Assembly (NCBI GenBank): GCA_010645155.1
Contig: CM021316.1
Coordinates: 5,042,954 to 5,106,953, forward strand
Source of the DNA: Tigriopus japonicus
Lineage: Eukaryota; Arthropoda; Copepoda; Harpacticoida; Harpacticidae
Direction: 5' to 3'
DNA length: 64,000 nt
In this document: positions 62,080 through 64,000 of the stretch, one piece after another
Layout: each line of letters starts with the position of its first letter
Numbering within the stretch: position 1 is the first letter of the stretch
Notes under the pieces: model-generated
Database searches by the model: none
The model's input: the letters and a program-made list of their open reading frames with translations, nothing else
What the model was told of the DNA's origin: nothing
Position numbers and translations under genes: made by a program

Positions 62080-63621
62080 TCATTGGCAAGCGATATTTAC
62101 AATGGATTTCTTCATCTCCTCGGACTCTTGCTTGGAAACTTGAGTGAACCGTTCGCCTTTAGTGCTCACAATCTTGCCATCCCGATAGCGAATGAGCTTC
62201 TTATCATCCTATAAATGGAGACCCAATTGATTATCCGTGCATGATTCGATCCATGTAAACCAAACCAAAGAATCATACGGTTTTCTTGATGATGGGCCGA
62301 TGATAACGCGCATCCACCACTTTGTCCACGAAACCATAACGACCCAAAATCTGGCTTTTGATGGTCTTGTCATCAGCCACGGTTTTTTGAGCCCGCGATA
62401 TCTAGCGAACATAGCAATCATATCACTGTCCAGGTGTTCCCGGAGAGTCTAATTAAACTCCGGGGCTTCTTACCTTTCTATCAGACGACTTTAAGTTTTG
62501 ACCCGTCTCGTAACGATGCATGATGAGCTGAGCGGCTCGTTCGATGTCCCCCGACATCAATTGCAAGCAATGGTTGACCTCCAAAGAGCACGAGTACGGG
62601 AACATCTCCAACAAATGATTGACAGTTTGCTGCAACTCCTCATCCTAAAAAAGACCGAGATCAAGTCGAGCTCTTCAACCCATTCATGAAATGTTCACCT
62701 ACATCCACGCTGCCTTCGGACATGCCATCGCTGGTCTCGGACAATCGAGTCCGCAATCGACGACCTTTCTTATCGGTGGGATCATCATCCGGCGAGTCGC
62801 CCTCCTCATCGGCCAAATGGGCAGACTTGTTCACGGTCGTTTTGACCGTGTCTTGGATGACGGCTCGAATATTGAGAAGCGAAGATTGTCGTCGTTTTTC
62901 GGCCGCTTCCGCTTCTTGCCAAGCTTGAGCTAGACTCATGATCCATTGGGTCAAATCCGAGAGGGCGATAGCCTGGGCCGAGGGCACATACGCGGTCAAC
63001 ATCTCGTGCAAAGCGGGCGTGTCCAACACATCCTCATCCAAATCCGAGGTGAGCAAGTCCTCGAGGATGCCGGTCACGTATGAGACCACGATCTCGTCAA
63101 TTTCGCTACAAAACACGGAGGAAATGGGGCTATTATATAGATTGAATCAAGCATATCTCCCTGCCCAAGTGGAATCTTAAGGTGCTACGGAAACGGTATT
63201 TGTGCCATTCAAATCATAAGCAAGATTCTTCAAGAGTTACTATGATGACTTTACGGACAATCGGCCTTTGGACATCGGCTAATGTTTTGCTGACTAGACA
63301 ATGTATTAGAATCTGTTGTTTAAAGCTCTCCATCCCTCTTCATTCAGCCAATGCCACAACTCAAAGTTGCTGAAATATCAAAGGATCCTATCTTAAGCAA
63401 AACCAGGGATACTCTCTCTCTCTCTCTCTTTTTCATCGTTGGAGGCTGAAGCGATAATATTGTTTTGGCCTCTGAATTGGATGACAGTTTGTTTGGTCAT
63501 TAATCAACTTCGAGACGAGTTTGTTTGTTTGTTCATTTGTTGCTTACTCTTTGGTCAGATGTGGGACGTGCGATTGGAGAAATTGGAACAGAGCACTTTC
63601 CATATCCCGATTTTGGGCCAT
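62080..63621 (-). CDS. CUEDC2: CUE domain-containing protein 2
   Basis: Five exons on the minus strand: 63621-63548, 63105-62703, 62644-62474, 62401-62279 and 62208-62080. Phases 2, 0, 0 and 0 are respected and give 299 residues (human 287). In vertebrates CUEDC2 binds ubiquitin and modulates steroid receptor, NF-kB and cell-cycle signalling. The N-terminal part has [18 protein letters not shown] and [10 protein letters not shown], matching the conserved N-terminal segment. A charged linker ([18 protein letters not shown]) follows. The CUE domain is in exon 3 (residues 160-216), with [17 protein letters not shown] and [11 protein letters not shown]. The C-terminus ([50 protein letters not shown]) matches the family closely. 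The start is the first ATG of the exon that splices in phase to exon 2. Confidence 0.92.
63412..63429 (+). repeat. CT dinucleotide microsatellite in CUEDC2 intron 1
   Basis: A CT run of about 18 bases in the intron between exons 1 and 2 of CUEDC2. Confidence 0.85.
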
Positions 63622-64000
63622 GATGAGATCGTTAGTTAGATGGTGAGTGAGTGAGTGAGTGAGTGAGTGAGTTGTTGGATCGACTTGGGTTGAATGGAAT
63701 ATCTAGAGGGGATGGATGAAGTGGGTGGATGGTTGTCTCCGGGATCGACGATGAAGTTTTTCGACTCAATCAATGGGTTCTCAATGGCAAAAGAGATTTG
63801 GCTGGTTGTTTCTCTTTCTCTTTGGTTTGATCGCCTTCCTCGATTTCCCGTGTTTTGTCTGCAAGCACTGTGTCCGTGTGCAACTCTGCATCCAGTATGA
63901 AAAGCACGAGCGAACAGGGCCAACAATCGCTCTCTCTCTCTCTCCCTCTTTCACTTTTTATGCTAGCTCTTGTTAAAGCTCTTGTCAAAGACGGCTTGGG
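63622..64000. promoter_or_regulatory. Upstream region of CUEDC2
   Basis: It directly precedes the CUEDC2 start codon and is the likely promoter and leader, by position. It contains a GTGA tetranucleotide run (63643-63671) and a CT run (about 63927-63947). No gene is recognised before the window ends. Confidence 0.4.

Overview
This is a 64 kb piece of eukaryotic nuclear DNA. Genes are split by GT-AG introns (60 bp to about 5 kb), the noncoding DNA is A+T-rich with many microsatellites, and transposable-element relics are frequent. A 387-base run of N interrupts one gene. Sprouty, a two-module CLIP-like secreted protein and a family of tRNA-derived SINEs point to an arthropod. I favour a small crustacean such as a copepod, but that is inference. 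I see no prokaryotic operons, rRNA genes, CRISPR arrays or viral genes.

Layout. 1-8.9 kb is gene-poor and rich in mobile elements: a hAT-type MITE with an 8-bp target duplication (4218-4720), a mariner-type foldback element (5007-6212), and inside it a miniature LTR retrotransposon with a 5-bp target duplication (5439-6104). A one-exon sprouty gene lies on the minus strand (8892-10400), preceded by a long microsatellite-rich upstream region. From about 16.7 to 22 kb I found no gene but several inverted-repeat elements and SINE-like sequences. The mitochondrial isobutyryl-CoA dehydrogenase gene ACAD8 (seven exons) is at 22458-24667 (+). Two phase-compatible exons of an unrecognised minus-strand gene lie near 26.3-27.4 kb. 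A secreted cysteine-rich protein of unknown function is encoded at 28847-32240 (+) and contains the assembly gap. A membrane metalloendopeptidase of family M13 (eight exons) covers 35687-49003 (+).

The last 14 kb is dense with conserved genes: BTBD10/KCTD20-like (-, 50690-52436), a ZC3H13/Flacc-like nuclear protein (+, 53972-59357), the secreted protein with two six-cysteine modules (+, 59663-60649) and CUEDC2 (-, 62080-63621). BTBD10 and the ZC3H13-like gene are head to head across 1.5 kb. The secreted protein and CUEDC2 are tail to tail.

The genes do not form one pathway. By family they act in receptor tyrosine kinase feedback (sprouty), valine catabolism (ACAD8), extracellular peptide cleavage (M13), Akt-linked signalling (BTBD10), mRNA m6A methylation (ZC3H13-like) and ubiquitin-linked signalling (CUEDC2). 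Exon boundaries were set by reading splice sites, codon phase and family conservation by eye. For every multi-exon model given, the exon lengths sum to an intact reading frame.
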